From NCBI GenBank assembly GCA_004211785.1, contig SHBX01000001.1:62001-126000 (forward strand): a DNA stretch of 64,000 nucleotides, in the 5' to 3' direction. The notes beneath the pieces are model-generated. The model saw only the letters and a program-made list of their open reading frames with translations. It had not been told where the DNA came from and searched no databases. This DNA is from Winogradskyella sp. (GTDB taxonomy: Bacteria; Bacteroidota; Bacteroidia; Flavobacteriales; Flavobacteriaceae). The position numbers and the translations under genes were made by a program. Of this stretch, positions 46,651 through 57,869 are shown one piece after another; positions within the stretch are counted from its first letter, which is position 1, and the number at the start of each line of letters is the position of its first letter.

Positions 46651-48366
46651 ACCCTTTGGAATAGCATCTATAAGTCTTTTTGTGTATTCTTTTTGCGGAT
46701 TACTATAAATACTGTCTGCTTCATTCAATTCTTCAATTTTACCCTTATTCATAACCATAAGTTGATCTGCCATGTATTTAACTACAGCTAAGTCGTGCGA
46801 AATAAAGATATAGGTAAACCCAAATTCTTCTTTTAGATTATTCAAAAGATTTAGTACTTGCGCTTGCACAGAAATATCTAATGCAGAAACGGATTCGTCA
46901 CAGACAATAAGTTTTGGTTCTAAAGCTATTGTTCTTGCTATACCAATACGTTGGCGTTGACCGCCAGAAAATTCATGAGGATATTTATTAAAGTCATCGG
47001 GTAGAAGCCCAACATGTATCAAAATAGAAATTACTTTTTCTTTTCGTTCTTCAGAATTATTACCAATGTTATGAACTTTCATAGGCTCTATAATTGCATT
47101 ACCAACAGTAAGCCTGGGGTTTAAAGAAGCAAAAGGGTCTTGAAATATAATTTGAATATCCTTACGAAGTGTTCTAAGCTCCATTTTACTGAGATTGGTA
47201 ATGTCTATACCATTGTATTTTATAATTCCAGAGGTCGCTTTGTCTAATTGTAGTATAGCATTTCCTAAAGTAGATTTTCCGCAACCAGATTCCCCAACTA
47301 GACCTAGGGTTTCGCCAGGGTATACTTTAAAACTTACTTTGTTTACTGCTTTGAATTGTGATTTTGGACCAAACCACCCTTTTTTAGAGAGATATATTTT
47401 TTCCAAATCAACAACTTCTAACATTGGAGATTGTTTATATAAATCTTCATGTTTTTGTTTGCGCTCAGATTCTGAAATAATATCTGTTTTAATCGCATCA
47501 TTCAAAAAATCACTTACTGTCGGAAGCTGCTTTAATCTTACCTTTGGAGATGGTCTTGAATTAAACAATGCCTTAGTGTAAATGTGTTCCGGGGCTGTAA
47601 AAACTTGATGGACATCGCCTTGCTCAACAATTTCACCTTTATACATAACCAATACTCTATCAGCTAGCTCAGATACTAATGCCAAATCATGCGAAATAAA
47701 AAGAACACTCATTTGGGTATCTTTTTGTAAAGTTTTAAGTAAGTCTAAAATTTCTTTCTGAACTGTGACGTCAAGCGCGGTGGTTGGCTCATCTGCAATC
47801 AATATTTTTGGCTTGCAAGAGATGGCCATGGCAATCATAACACGTTGCTTTTGTCCGCCAGAAATTTCATGAGGATATGCATTATAAACACGTTTTGGTT
47901 CAGGAAGTTTGACTTTTTCAAATATAGAAAGTACTTCTTTTTTTATCTCATTGTTAGATAAAGACGTATGTTGTTTAATAATTTCGGCAACTTGTTTTCC
48001 ACATTTCATTGAAGGATTTAAAGAACTCATAGGCTCTTGAAAAATCATCGAAATTTCTTTGCCTCTAATATTCTGAAGCTCTTTTTGTGATACGTTACTT
48101 AAATCTTTTCCTTCAAACTCAATTGAACCAGATGTGATTTTAGAAATACCCTTTGGTAGAAGTCCCATTATTGATAATGATGTAACAGATTTTCCTGAAC
48201 CTGACTCACCTACAACCGCAATAATTTCATTAGATTTTATACTAAAAGAAACATTATGCAGCACCTCAATATCTTCATTTTTAGAGCTAAAGCTTACATT
48301 AAGATTCTGGATTTTAAGGATTTGGGGGTTTTGCATGTGTAAATTTAATGTAATAATCCCATACAA
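46645..48366 (-). CDS. Oligopeptide/dipeptide-type ABC transporter, two fused ATP-binding domains; start may be MQNPQILK (48336)
   Basis: Two sets of Walker A ([16 protein letters not shown]), signatures (SGGQKQR, SGGQRQR) and Walker B. Confidence 0.95.
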   Translation of the reverse strand: MYGIITLNLHMQNPQILKIQNLNVSFSSKNEDIEVLHNVSFSIKSNEIIAVVGESGSGKSVTSLSIMGLLPKGISKITSGSIEFEGKDLSNVSQKELQNIRGKEISMIFQEPMSSLNPSMKCGKQVAEIIKQHTSLSNNEIKKEVLSIFEKVKLPEPKRVYNAYPHEISGGQKQRVMIAMAISCKPKILIADEPTTALDVTVQKEILDLLKTLQKDTQMSVLFISHDLALVSELADRVLVMYKGEIVEQGDVHQVFTAPEHIYTKALFNSRPSPKVRLKQLPTVSDFLNDAIKTDIISESERKQKHEDLYKQSPMLEVVDLEKIYLSKKGWFGPKSQFKAVNKVSFKVYPGETLGLVGESGCGKSTLGNAILQLDKATSGIIKYNGIDITNLSKMELRTLRKDIQIIFQDPFASLNPRLTVGNAIIEPMKVHNIGNNSEERKEKVISILIHVGLLPDDFNKYPHEFSGGQRQRIGIARTIALEPKLIVCDESVSALDISVQAQVLNLLNNLKEEFGFTYIFISHDLAVVKYMADQLMVMNKGKIEELNEADSIYSNPQKEYTKRLIDAIPKGL

Positions 48367-48501
48367 AAAAGCATATGTAATTGAGAAATTGATAGTATTT
48401 TGTCGAAAATATTAAGAATTTTATTGTTAGTTAACAATATTTTAATAGTTTCATCCGTCGAAAAATTTCTTCGATAACTAACTCTAACCAAATTCACAAA
48501 A

Positions 48502-51500
48502 ATGATTAAAAAATTACGTTTACTGCTAGGTAGTGTTTCATTACTTATAGTAGCAATTAGTGCATTTACTGTTCTCACTAAAAATGAAAGCGATAAGTCA
48601 CAGAAAATCCTTGAAGAACAGCGAGAAGCCCATGCTAAAATCATGGCAAATTCTCCATTTAAAGAAACGCTGACTTGGGATAAAAGAAAAAGAAAAAAAG
48701 AAGGTTTACCTCCAAATAGATACTTCGAACAGATGTTTGAGCTTACTGTAAACCCTTCAACAGGGAAGTTAGATGATGGAGAACTTACAACATTAAGAGA
48801 AGAGATTGCGCAAAGACGTGCAAATGAAAGAAATCCAGGCGAAGTAGGGAATGCTTGGGACGAAAGAGGGCCAAATGATATTGGTGGACGTACTAGAGCT
48901 ATTTTATTTGATCCTAATGATGCATCTAACAATACGGTTTATGCAGGCGGTGTAAGTGGTGGTCTTTGGAGAAATACTAATATTACAAATTCAAGCTCAC
49001 AATGGCAACGGGTTGAGAATGTACCAGGAAATTTATCCGTAACATCTATAACTGTAGATCCAAACAATTCTAATCGTTGGTATGTAGGTACTGGTGAGCA
49101 ATATACCGCTGGTGATGTGGTGGGTAATGGTGTATATGTCACAAACGATGGCGGTACCACTTGGAGTTCAGTTAATATTCCTCCAGCTGGACCAGGAACG
49201 TTTGAATTTAATGCTTCAAACTTATTTTTATCAGGAATCTTTTATGTAAATGATATAGTAGCTTGGAATAATAATGGTAATACTGAATTATTTGTTGGTG
49301 TTGGAGCCCATGTATATGGAGCTTCAAGTAGCCCAACAAACTGGTTAGGATTACAAACGGCAGGATTATATCGTTCTACAAATGATGGTGCTACTTGGAG
49401 CAGAATAGAAACATCAAATCTTCAGTTCGATTTTCAAGGTACTGCGTATCCAGTAATTCCTAATGATTTTGAAATCGGTGCTGATAATAAATTATGGATG
49501 GGAACGATTACTACACCAGGAATTGGTGGCACAGGCGGTGGTCGCGTATTTAGCACCACAAATGGGGGCACATGGACTGAAGCAGGAGCTTCACCTTTGA
49601 CAGATTCTAATAGAGTAGAAATAGCAGTGTCTTCAAGCAATGCTAATAAGATGTATGCCTTAACTCAAGGTGTTAGCAGTCCAGTTCATGTTTACACCAC
49701 TACAAATGGATTTGGTACAATTTCTAATGGCGCCTTACCAAATGATGCTGATAACGGTATTGCTGCAAATGATTTTTGTAGAGGTCAAGCATTTTATGAC
49801 TTAATGATTGAAGTAGACCCTAACAATGATAATATTCTTTATGTCGGTGGTATAGACTTATTTAGATCTACAAATAGTGCTGGTTCATGGACACAAATAT
49901 CTAAGTGGTCTAATAACCCTGGATTAAATACATTAAGTGCACCTTTAGTTCATGCTGATCAGCATGCAATGACGTTTAGACCAGGAAACTCTAACCAAGC
50001 AGTTTTTGGTAATGATGGTGGTATTTATTACGCATCAAGTTTATCTGCAGCATCAGGTAGTGGTTCTGCAATTAGTGTAAGGAATAATAATTATAATGTT
50101 ACGCAATATGTAAAAGCAGGAATAGGGCCTAATGGAAATGGTAGTACAAGCGTAATTTTTACAGCTGGTGCTCAGGATAATGGTTCTCAAGCATTCAGAA
50201 ACGGTAATGCTTCACCAGGAATTAATGGTTCGGAAGAATTATCAGATGGTGATGGTTTCTACACATTTGTAGATAAAGATGGTCAGTATATGATTGCAAC
50301 TTTTGTTAATAATGTGATTTACAGATTTAGCTTACCATGGAATGGTTTAGGGCGTCGTCAAGGAGGTGCTACAACTTTATCAAGTGATCAATCACGTGGA
50401 GATTTTGTAAACCAGATGGATTATGATAGTGATGCAAACCGTTTATTAACTAACAATTCTAATCAATCACAGAATGCCATAAAATCTATTAATGTAGCAT
50501 CTAATAGTAGTGGAAGTATTACAAATGCAGCATTAACTGCAAAACCAACGGCTTTTAGAGCATCGCCTTTTGCAAACAATGTTTGGCATGTAGGTTTGGC
50601 AAATGGAGGATTGCTAAGGTTAAATAACGTTACAAATTCTTCAGCTTCGTTTACAACGATTACAACACCTTTTGTGGGTTCTGTATCTTCTGTAAGATAT
50701 GGCGAAACAGCAAATGATATTTTTGTAACCGTTCATAATTATGGTGTGACAAGTGTATGGGCAACTTCAAACGGAGGGACTTCTTGGGCAAGTAAAGAAG
50801 GAGATTTACCAAATATACCTGTTAGAGATATTTTACAAAACCCATTAAATAGAGATGAAGCCATTTTAGCAACTCAATTAGGTGTGTGGTCAACTTCAAA
50901 CTTTAATTCTGCTAATCCTACATGGACACAGGCTTATAATGGTATGAGCGATGTTAGTGTTACGTCATTAGATTATTGGGCAGTTAATGGAGATGATAAC
51001 AATAATCAAATTATTGCTTCAACTTATGGTAGAGGTGTGTTTACAGGAACTTTTACTGCAACAGCAGTATCTGATACTGAAGCTCCAACTGTACCAACTA
51101 ATCTAACTGCAGCAAACACTACACAAAGTACAACAGATTTAAGTTGGACAGCTTCAACAGATAATGTAGCAGTATCAGGATATGATGTTTTACAAGGCGG
51201 TGCAGTTATTGCTTCCGTTTCTGGAACAACTACTAATTATCAAGTTACAGGATTATCTCCTAATACAACTTATGCTTATAGTGTTGTGGCTAAGGATGCT
51301 TCAAACAATGAATCTGCAGCAAGTAATGTTGTAAATGTAACAACAGATGCGCCAGATACTTCAGCGCCTTCTGTGCCAACAAGTTTAACAGCTTCAGGTG
51401 TTACAGCTACTTCAGCAAATTTATCATGGACAGCCTCAACAGATAATGTTGGCGTGGCATCATATGATGTATTAAGAGATGGAGCAGTCATTGGGAATTC

Positions 51501-54309
51501 TACAAATACAAGTTTTGCGGTTACAGGATTAACAGCAGAAACTCAGTACAGTTTTACTGTTACTGCAAAAGATGCCGCTGGAAATACATCAGCGGTAAGT
51601 AATACAACAACAATTACAACGGATGCTGTGCCAGTAACCTACTGTACATCACAGAGTTCAAATGTTAATGATGAGTTTATAAGTCGTGTTCAGTTAAACA
51701 CGATAGATAATTCGTCAGGAGCACAATTTTATTCAGATTTCACGGGTATATCGACGACATTAACCAAGGATACTCAGTATACGATATCCATTACTCCAAC
51801 ATGGACAGGGACATTATATAATGAGGGTTATTCGGTATGGATTGATTACAATAGGGATGGAGATTTCACGGATGCTGGGGAGCAAGTATTTACCCAAAGT
51901 CCGACACAAGCTACGCCAGTCAGTGGAAGTTTTACAGTGCCATCATCGGCATCAGAGGTTTCTACGCGTATGCGTGTAACGATGAGTTATAATGAGGTTG
52001 TAGGTCCATGTGCTTCATTCACTTATGGAGAAGTAGAAGATTACACGATAGTAATTGAAGGTAGTGGACCAGACACAGAAGCACCGGTAATTACTTTAAA
52101 TGGCTCAGCTACAATTAATCTCAATCAAGGCGAAGCCTATACAGAATTAGGCGCAACTGCTACAGATAATGTAGATGGTAACCTCACCTCAAGTATCGTA
52201 ACTACAGGCACAGTAAATACGAGTATTGCTGGCACATACACATTAACCTATAGTGTCAGTGATGCCGCAGGCAATAATGCAAGTGCAACACGAACGGTTA
52301 ATGTTATTGCAGATACTACAGCACCAGTAATTACCTTAAATGGTGCCTCGACGATAACATTAGAGTTAGGACAAGTTTATACAGAGCAAGGTGCGACGGC
52401 TACGGATAATGTAGATGGTAATCTGACCTCAAGTATCGTAACTACAGGCACAGTAAATGTAAATGTCGCAGGCACATATACAGTAACCTATAGTGTCAGT
52501 GATGCCGCGGGCAATAATGCAAGTGCAATACGAACAGTCACTGTAAATCCAGATACAACAGCGCCAGTAATAATATTAAATGGTGCATCTACAATTAACT
52601 TAAATGTAGGCGAGGCTTATAACGAGCAAGGCGCCACAGCAACGGATAACATCGATGGCAACCTTACCTCAAGTATCGTAACTACTGGTACGGTAAATAC
52701 AAGTGTAGCAGGCACCTATACAGTAACGTATAGTGTCAGTGATGCTGCAGGTAATAGTGCATCAGAAACAAGAACAGTAATTGTAAGCGCAGATACAGTT
52801 GCACCAGTAATTACATTAAATGGTTCAGCAACGGTTAACTTAACGGTAGGTGATGTCTATACAGATGCAGGCGCCACAGCAACAGATAACATAGATGGTA
52901 ATTTAACCTCAAGCATTGTAGTGACAGGTTCAGTAAATACAAATGCAGCAGCAAGCTATACACTAACTTACAATGTAAGTGATGCAGCAGGTAATGCAGC
53001 CACTCCAGTAGTAAGAACAGTTAATGTTAATGAGCCAGCAAATGGTTGTTCAGCAGGCATATCAACATTCCCATATGCTGAGAGTTTTGAATCTGGTGAT
53101 GGATGGACACAAGCTGGAGGTGATGATGGAAATTGGGTTAGAAATAGTGGTAGCACACCATCTAATACAACGGGTCCAAGTTCAGCTGTAAATGGTTCTT
53201 TCTATATGTTCTTAGAAGCATCAACAAATAATAGCCCAGGACAAATAGGCCCTAACGCAACGGCTATTTTAGTAAGCCCATGTTTTGATTTAACTAACGA
53301 AACAACAGCAACATTTAGTTTCCAGAATCATATGTATGGTACAAATATTGGGTCATTATCTCTAGAGGTATCTACAGATGAAGGCAGCTCATGGGCTTCA
53401 GTATGGAATTTATCAGGGAATCAAGGTAATCAGTGGAATCAAGTATCTGTAGACTTAGCTTCTTATTTAGGCCAGTCAATAACAATGCGATTTGTTGGCA
53501 TAACAGGTTCTAGTTGGAGAAGTGATATCGCAATAGATGATTTAGGATTAACTACTGATGGCGGTTCTACAGGAGGATGTGATGTGCTTAACTTCAATGA
53601 TTATACGTTAAACTCATTCTCAACTCAAGATAGCAACGGAGCTAATTCCATTGGAAATGGAGGAGCTTCATTAACATTAAGTAACAATACATGGAAATAT
53701 ATCGATTTTCCTTATACAGTTACCACAAGTACTGTGATTGAGTTAGAGTTCAGTAGTACTTCTGAAGGAGAAATTCATGGAATTGGATTTGAAAATAATA
53801 ATTCATTAACATCTTCATTTTACTTTAAGTTCTACGGAACACAAAATTATGGTATCACTAATTTTGATAATTATACAAGTGGAACTAGAACATATGTTAT
53901 TCCGGTAGGCGACTCTTATACTGGAGTTATGGACAGACTAGTGTTTATAAATGATAATGATGCAGGTTCTGGTAACAACTCTACGTTTGCTAATGTGAAA
54001 ATTTATGAAACTTCTTGTCCTGGAGCAAAAAACAAAATTACTTTTGGAGAAAGAGTAGATGTATTAGGTAATGAGGATGAAAATGCATTTAAAATGAAAA
54101 TATACCCTAACCCGGTGACAAATACTTTATATGTTGAGACTATAGGTATCGAAAATGCAACTTACAGAATTGTAAATATGATAGGTCAAACAGTATTACG
54201 TGGTTCTAACATTAACCAAATTGAAGTTGGTGAATTAAATAAAGGTGTATACTTTTTAGAGGTAAGCACAGAAAATGAATCAGTATCAAGAAAGTTTATC
54301 AAAAACTAG
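48502..54309 (+). CDS. Very large exported protein: sortilin/BNR-like repeats, two FN3 domains, GEVED domain, four DUF5011/HYR-like repeats, MAM/jelly-roll-like region, T9SS C-terminal domain
   Basis: Homology to the 18381 ORF at the N-terminus; DISPLAY of FN3 SWTASTDNVxVxxYDVL, GEVEDYTI, DTTAPVITLNGAST repeats; C-term MKIYPNPVTNTLYVET...GVYFLEVSTENESVSRKFIKN. Confidence 0.9.
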   Translation: MIKKLRLLLGSVSLLIVAISAFTVLTKNESDKSQKILEEQREAHAKIMANSPFKETLTWDKRKRKKEGLPPNRYFEQMFELTVNPSTGKLDDGELTTLREEIAQRRANERNPGEVGNAWDERGPNDIGGRTRAILFDPNDASNNTVYAGGVSGGLWRNTNITNSSSQWQRVENVPGNLSVTSITVDPNNSNRWYVGTGEQYTAGDVVGNGVYVTNDGGTTWSSVNIPPAGPGTFEFNASNLFLSGIFYVNDIVAWNNNGNTELFVGVGAHVYGASSSPTNWLGLQTAGLYRSTNDGATWSRIETSNLQFDFQGTAYPVIPNDFEIGADNKLWMGTITTPGIGGTGGGRVFSTTNGGTWTEAGASPLTDSNRVEIAVSSSNANKMYALTQGVSSPVHVYTTTNGFGTISNGALPNDADNGIAANDFCRGQAFYDLMIEVDPNNDNILYVGGIDLFRSTNSAGSWTQISKWSNNPGLNTLSAPLVHADQHAMTFRPGNSNQAVFGNDGGIYYASSLSAASGSGSAISVRNNNYNVTQYVKAGIGPNGNGSTSVIFTAGAQDNGSQAFRNGNASPGINGSEELSDGDGFYTFVDKDGQYMIATFVNNVIYRFSLPWNGLGRRQGGATTLSSDQSRGDFVNQMDYDSDANRLLTNNSNQSQNAIKSINVASNSSGSITNAALTAKPTAFRASPFANNVWHVGLANGGLLRLNNVTNSSASFTTITTPFVGSVSSVRYGETANDIFVTVHNYGVTSVWATSNGGTSWASKEGDLPNIPVRDILQNPLNRDEAILATQLGVWSTSNFNSANPTWTQAYNGMSDVSVTSLDYWAVNGDDNNNQIIASTYGRGVFTGTFTATAVSDTEAPTVPTNLTAANTTQSTTDLSWTASTDNVAVSGYDVLQGGAVIASVSGTTTNYQVTGLSPNTTYAYSVVAKDASNNESAASNVVNVTTDAPDTSAPSVPTSLTASGVTATSANLSWTASTDNVGVASYDVLRDGAVIGNSTNTSFAVTGLTAETQYSFTVTAKDAAGNTSAVSNTTTITTDAVPVTYCTSQSSNVNDEFISRVQLNTIDNSSGAQFYSDFTGISTTLTKDTQYTISITPTWTGTLYNEGYSVWIDYNRDGDFTDAGEQVFTQSPTQATPVSGSFTVPSSASEVSTRMRVTMSYNEVVGPCASFTYGEVEDYTIVIEGSGPDTEAPVITLNGSATINLNQGEAYTELGATATDNVDGNLTSSIVTTGTVNTSIAGTYTLTYSVSDAAGNNASATRTVNVIADTTAPVITLNGASTITLELGQVYTEQGATATDNVDGNLTSSIVTTGTVNVNVAGTYTVTYSVSDAAGNNASAIRTVTVNPDTTAPVIILNGASTINLNVGEAYNEQGATATDNIDGNLTSSIVTTGTVNTSVAGTYTVTYSVSDAAGNSASETRTVIVSADTVAPVITLNGSATVNLTVGDVYTDAGATATDNIDGNLTSSIVVTGSVNTNAAASYTLTYNVSDAAGNAATPVVRTVNVNEPANGCSAGISTFPYAESFESGDGWTQAGGDDGNWVRNSGSTPSNTTGPSSAVNGSFYMFLEASTNNSPGQIGPNATAILVSPCFDLTNETTATFSFQNHMYGTNIGSLSLEVSTDEGSSWASVWNLSGNQGNQWNQVSVDLASYLGQSITMRFVGITGSSWRSDIAIDDLGLTTDGGSTGGCDVLNFNDYTLNSFSTQDSNGANSIGNGGASLTLSNNTWKYIDFPYTVTTSTVIELEFSSTSEGEIHGIGFENNNSLTSSFYFKFYGTQNYGITNFDNYTSGTRTYVIPVGDSYTGVMDRLVFINDNDAGSGNNSTFANVKIYETSCPGAKNKITFGERVDVLGNEDENAFKMKIYPNPVTNTLYVETIGIENATYRIVNMIGQTVLRGSNINQIEVGELNKGVYFLEVSTENESVSRKFIKN
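51081..51629 (+). repeat. Two tandem fibronectin type III-like domains
   Basis: Repeated APTVPTNLTA.../APSVPTSLTA... with LSWTASTDNV. Confidence 0.85.
52081..53040 (+). repeat. Four tandem 240-bp units (DUF5011/HYR-like domains)
   Basis: APVIxLNG recurs at 52081, 52321, 52561, 52801, with equal 240-nt spacing. Confidence 0.93.
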
Positions 54310-54330
54310 AGATAAGATTCTCAATAAAAT

Positions 54331-54359
54331 AAAAGCCCAGATGTTATGTCTGGGCTTTT
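54331..54359. terminator. Bidirectional intrinsic terminator between convergent genes
   Basis: AAAAGCCCAGA tgttatg TCTGGGCTTTT. Confidence 0.92.
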
Positions 54360-54362
54360 ATT

Positions 54363-55076
54363 TTATATATGCTTTACTTCATTATCATGAAGTAGCTCGT
54401 CACCCCGAAGGCGCAAGAAAATCTGAGCGACAGCAATAGTGTCTTTTTCGCAATAGGTAATGATGCGGTCAATGTTATTTTCTTCATAAAAAACGCGATA
54501 CACCTCACTACCATCAATATCATCTTTTGGAGATGGGATTCCTAAAACATTAGTTAGTAATTTTAATGATGTGTAAGTTTTATAATCGCCAAATTTCCAT
54601 AGTTCTAAGGTGTCAAGATGCGGAACTTCCCATGGTTTTTTACCAAATAAATTCAATTTATATGGTAATTCTATATTATGAATAATCATTCGCCGAGCGA
54701 TATACGGAAAGTCAAATTCCTTACCATTATGCGCACACAATAAATGTTTGGTTTGGCTAAAATGTGAAATTAAAAGGCTTTTAAAGTCCTTCAGGATTTT
54801 AATCTCATCACCATAAAAAGACGTCACACGAAAGTTTCTGACATCTCCTTCCATTTTAAAATAACCTACCGAAATACATATTATTTTGCCAAATTCTGCC
54901 CAAATACCAGAACGGTCATAAAACTCTTCTGCAGTAAAATCTTCGCGGCGTTGATATTTAGATTTTGATTCCCAGAGTTGTTGCTTAGTGTCATCTAAAT
55001 CAGCAAAATTTTCGACTTCAGGAACGGTTTCAATATCTAGAAATAAGATATTTTCAAGATGAAGTTTTGAAATCAT
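54363..55076 (-). CDS. Predicted PolB-type 3'-5' exonuclease
   Basis: ILFLDIETVPE, LLCAHNGKEFDFPYIARRM, ITYCEKDTIAVAQIFLR (DEDDy motifs). Confidence 0.85.
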   Translation of the reverse strand: MISKLHLENILFLDIETVPEVENFADLDDTKQQLWESKSKYQRREDFTAEEFYDRSGIWAEFGKIICISVGYFKMEGDVRNFRVTSFYGDEIKILKDFKSLLISHFSQTKHLLCAHNGKEFDFPYIARRMIIHNIELPYKLNLFGKKPWEVPHLDTLELWKFGDYKTYTSLKLLTNVLGIPSPKDDIDGSEVYRVFYEENNIDRIITYCEKDTIAVAQIFLRLRGDELLHDNEVKHI

Positions 55077-55082
55077 AATCTG

Positions 55083-55442
55083 TTATTTTGAAGTTTTGAA
55101 AAGTAAACTTAACTGCTTTCCAAATAAGGCCGAAATCCCTGCAGCAATGCCGCCAATTATACCAGTAACTAATATGAGTAAATATTCATTTCCGTCTAAA
55201 GGCAATAGAATAGCTATTTTTTTGGCCAAGATGAAATCATTAGCACTACTCAGAGCAAAGGCGTAAACCATCCAAAATAATGTGATGGCCAAAAAAGGTA
55301 CAAAGAAGACTGCGCTCTTTTTTAAGCTGATTAATAATGCTGAAATAAAACCAGCCAACATCACTGACCACCATGGTAAAAACTGCGAAAATATTACCGC
55401 TAATACAATTGTAACTATAAAGTTGATACTATTCTTTTTCAT
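55083..55442 (-). CDS. Small membrane protein
   Basis: Multi-TM ORF in a co-directional cluster. Confidence 0.6.
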   Translation of the reverse strand: MKKNSINFIVTIVLAVIFSQFLPWWSVMLAGFISALLISLKKSAVFFVPFLAITLFWMVYAFALSSANDFILAKKIAILLPLDGNEYLLILVTGIIGGIAAGISALFGKQLSLLFKTSK

Positions 55443-57859
55443 TTTAAAGGCTTTAAGGTTTGCGTAGATTTTGTTGAAGTCGAATCATCTTGAGATTGCA
55501 TAAAATTGATTTCAAAATAATTACCTTTTGCCCAATCGTCAATAAAATTATCGTAATACTTACTACCTGGATTTCCGGATTGTCCGCCAGGATAGATACC
55601 ATAAGCTTTAGGCTTTTCGCTCATCTCTACAACCATTCGCCATGAAGGACCATGATTTCTAGTTGTGGCATTTACTGTATTTCCATCGCCTCCTATTGGA
55701 ATGTCTTGTATCGAAAAAGCAGGTAAAGCTTGTAGTAAATGGCCAACATAGGTGCGCTTATAATTTGCCCAATCGTAATCTCCATTTTTTTCAGCCCATG
55801 TGTTGAGTTTCTCAACAGTTTCCGTAAATGCTAATTGAATTAAATCTGTAGCAGTTTCCTTTTTTGTGGTTTCCAAAATATCCATAAATTCATCATTTGG
55901 ATGATTTTTTAGCATATACATATATTGATAAGTAAATGGCCATTTTAGAGTTTCGTCTTCAACATCAAACTCGTCCCAAAGCAAGTTATAAATACTATTG
56001 TTCCAACTTGAGAAAAAACCTGGAGCTTTACTGTCGATATGATTGTCAAAATCCCAGTTTTTCATTAAATCTAATGCTTCCTTCTCGTCATCATTTAGTT
56101 TTGAAACATCTAATTGCCCAATGAGATATGGTACAATTTCTTTTGCCTTTAAATTAAAGTTGTTGTTCTGTAAACCTTTAAAATCATTAACATCAAACTT
56201 TTCTTTAGACCTTAAGAAGTTATTAATTATTCGAGAACGATATGTGTCGTAACCGTCATTAAACACATAAAATGGATACATAGAGTCTGTTGGGTGCTGA
56301 TTTGCAGAACTCACAAAACCACGTTCAGGATTTTTGGTATGCGCATTATAGTCCGAAGGAATAAAATCTTTCCAATCGTGTTCAGGATTACTGCCATCCA
56401 TTAAAAATTTACCTTGACCTTTCCATTTGTTAGGAAATTGCCCTTGAACCCACATGGCGATGTCACCACTTTTTGAAGCAAATATAAAATTCTGTGCAGG
56501 TGCTACATGGTTTTTTATAGCGTTTCGATAACCATTGTAGTCTTTGGCGCGATTAAGCTTATAAAACAAATCGGTAAAGTTGTGTCCGATGTGTCCAGCC
56601 CATTTCATAGCGTAGCCTTTGAGCTCATCATCTGTTCTAAAACTATGGTCATAGCTCACTGGACCGTGATGTGTATAGATTACTGAATCTATGAATGTTT
56701 CTTTGCCTTTTATTTTTATTTCTTCAAGACGCACAGACGTTCCCTTCCATTGACCATTGTATTTGTAGGCTTGCTTTTTTTCATCTTGAAATTCGATACT
56801 GTACCAATCTTTAACATCTCGAGTGGCATTAGTAACACCCCAGGAAATATCTTCATTAAAACCAATAATAACACCTAAAGCACCTGGTAAAGTTGCACCG
56901 TAGACATTGTGGTCTGGTGTTGATAATTGCATAACAAACCAAATAGATGGAATGTTTAAGCTTAAATGCGGGTCACTAGCTAAAATAGCATTCCCAGTAA
57001 CTGATTTTTTTGGTGCAACCGCCCAATTATTACTACCATTATTTGGGTGTGGCTTTTCCATTAGTTTTGATATGGAAACCGAATCGTTTTCTATTTCTCC
57101 TTGAGGAATATCAGCTATTTTAGAATCTATAAAACTCCAATCTGTTTCTTTTGGAATTACTGGGTCGATGATATCATAAAAATCTGGGAATAACATATCA
57201 AAACGCTTCTTACCAAACTTTTTGATGGTATTTGTAAATTCTAAATCGTAGTCTCGACCGCACAGCATATCTGTCATATACATGAGCAAATGCATTGTTT
57301 TTTCGGCAGTCCAAGCTTCAGGTTTGTAACCTAAGAGTTTGTATTCTACAGGATAACTTTCTGGCAATAAGGTTTCTATATAAGCATTAACGCCATCGCT
57401 ATAGGCTTCAAGTAAAGCTAAAGCTGCTGGGTCTTTTTTGACAATCTCCAAACTGTTTTCTGCTCCAAACAACATGCCGTTTCGGCGTTGCTCACGGTCA
57501 TAATCTAGAGCACCTTCACCTATAATTTCTGATAATCTACCTGCAGCAGCATAGGTCTGAAACTCCATTTGCCACAAACGATGTTTTGCTGTGATGTAAC
57601 CTTGCGCTTTATATAAATCTGCATCGTTTTTTGCAAAAATATGTGGAATCAATTGCTCATCGTAATGAACAGTCACAGTATCTTCAAGACCTGAAATAGT
57701 AATTTCTCCAGTGACAATGTCATCAGCTTCGTTTTGCCAAATACCTTGGTTAGGCGCCAAGAATTTTCCTAAAGCAGGAATACTGCCGAACTTAGTGTTT
57801 AGGCCATAAAAAACAGCAACTGTTAGTACAAAGAATAGAAGGAGTTTAAGATATTTCAT
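55439..57859 (-). CDS. Penicillin acylase family protein
   Basis: NGSNNWAVAPKKSVTGNAILASDPHL (catalytic Ser after NGSN) and overall Ntn-hydrolase layout. Confidence 0.93.
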   Translation of the reverse strand: MKYLKLLLFFVLTVAVFYGLNTKFGSIPALGKFLAPNQGIWQNEADDIVTGEITISGLEDTVTVHYDEQLIPHIFAKNDADLYKAQGYITAKHRLWQMEFQTYAAAGRLSEIIGEGALDYDREQRRNGMLFGAENSLEIVKKDPAALALLEAYSDGVNAYIETLLPESYPVEYKLLGYKPEAWTAEKTMHLLMYMTDMLCGRDYDLEFTNTIKKFGKKRFDMLFPDFYDIIDPVIPKETDWSFIDSKIADIPQGEIENDSVSISKLMEKPHPNNGSNNWAVAPKKSVTGNAILASDPHLSLNIPSIWFVMQLSTPDHNVYGATLPGALGVIIGFNEDISWGVTNATRDVKDWYSIEFQDEKKQAYKYNGQWKGTSVRLEEIKIKGKETFIDSVIYTHHGPVSYDHSFRTDDELKGYAMKWAGHIGHNFTDLFYKLNRAKDYNGYRNAIKNHVAPAQNFIFASKSGDIAMWVQGQFPNKWKGQGKFLMDGSNPEHDWKDFIPSDYNAHTKNPERGFVSSANQHPTDSMYPFYVFNDGYDTYRSRIINNFLRSKEKFDVNDFKGLQNNNFNLKAKEIVPYLIGQLDVSKLNDDEKEALDLMKNWDFDNHIDSKAPGFFSSWNNSIYNLLWDEFDVEDETLKWPFTYQYMYMLKNHPNDEFMDILETTKKETATDLIQLAFTETVEKLNTWAEKNGDYDWANYKRTYVGHLLQALPAFSIQDIPIGGDGNTVNATTRNHGPSWRMVVEMSEKPKAYGIYPGGQSGNPGSKYYDNFIDDWAKGNYFEINFMQSQDDSTSTKSTQTLKPLK

Positions 57860-57869
57860 TTTTTATAAA

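Noticed and set aside
48345-48932. 195-aa minus-strand ORF across the giant protein's 5' end
   Set aside because: Ser-rich shadow of the plus-strand signal and head region; plus frame has clear homology to the 18381 paralog.
52081-53040. CRISPR-like array
   Set aside because: Repeats are 240-nt in-frame coding domains, with no short repeat/spacer pattern and no cas genes.
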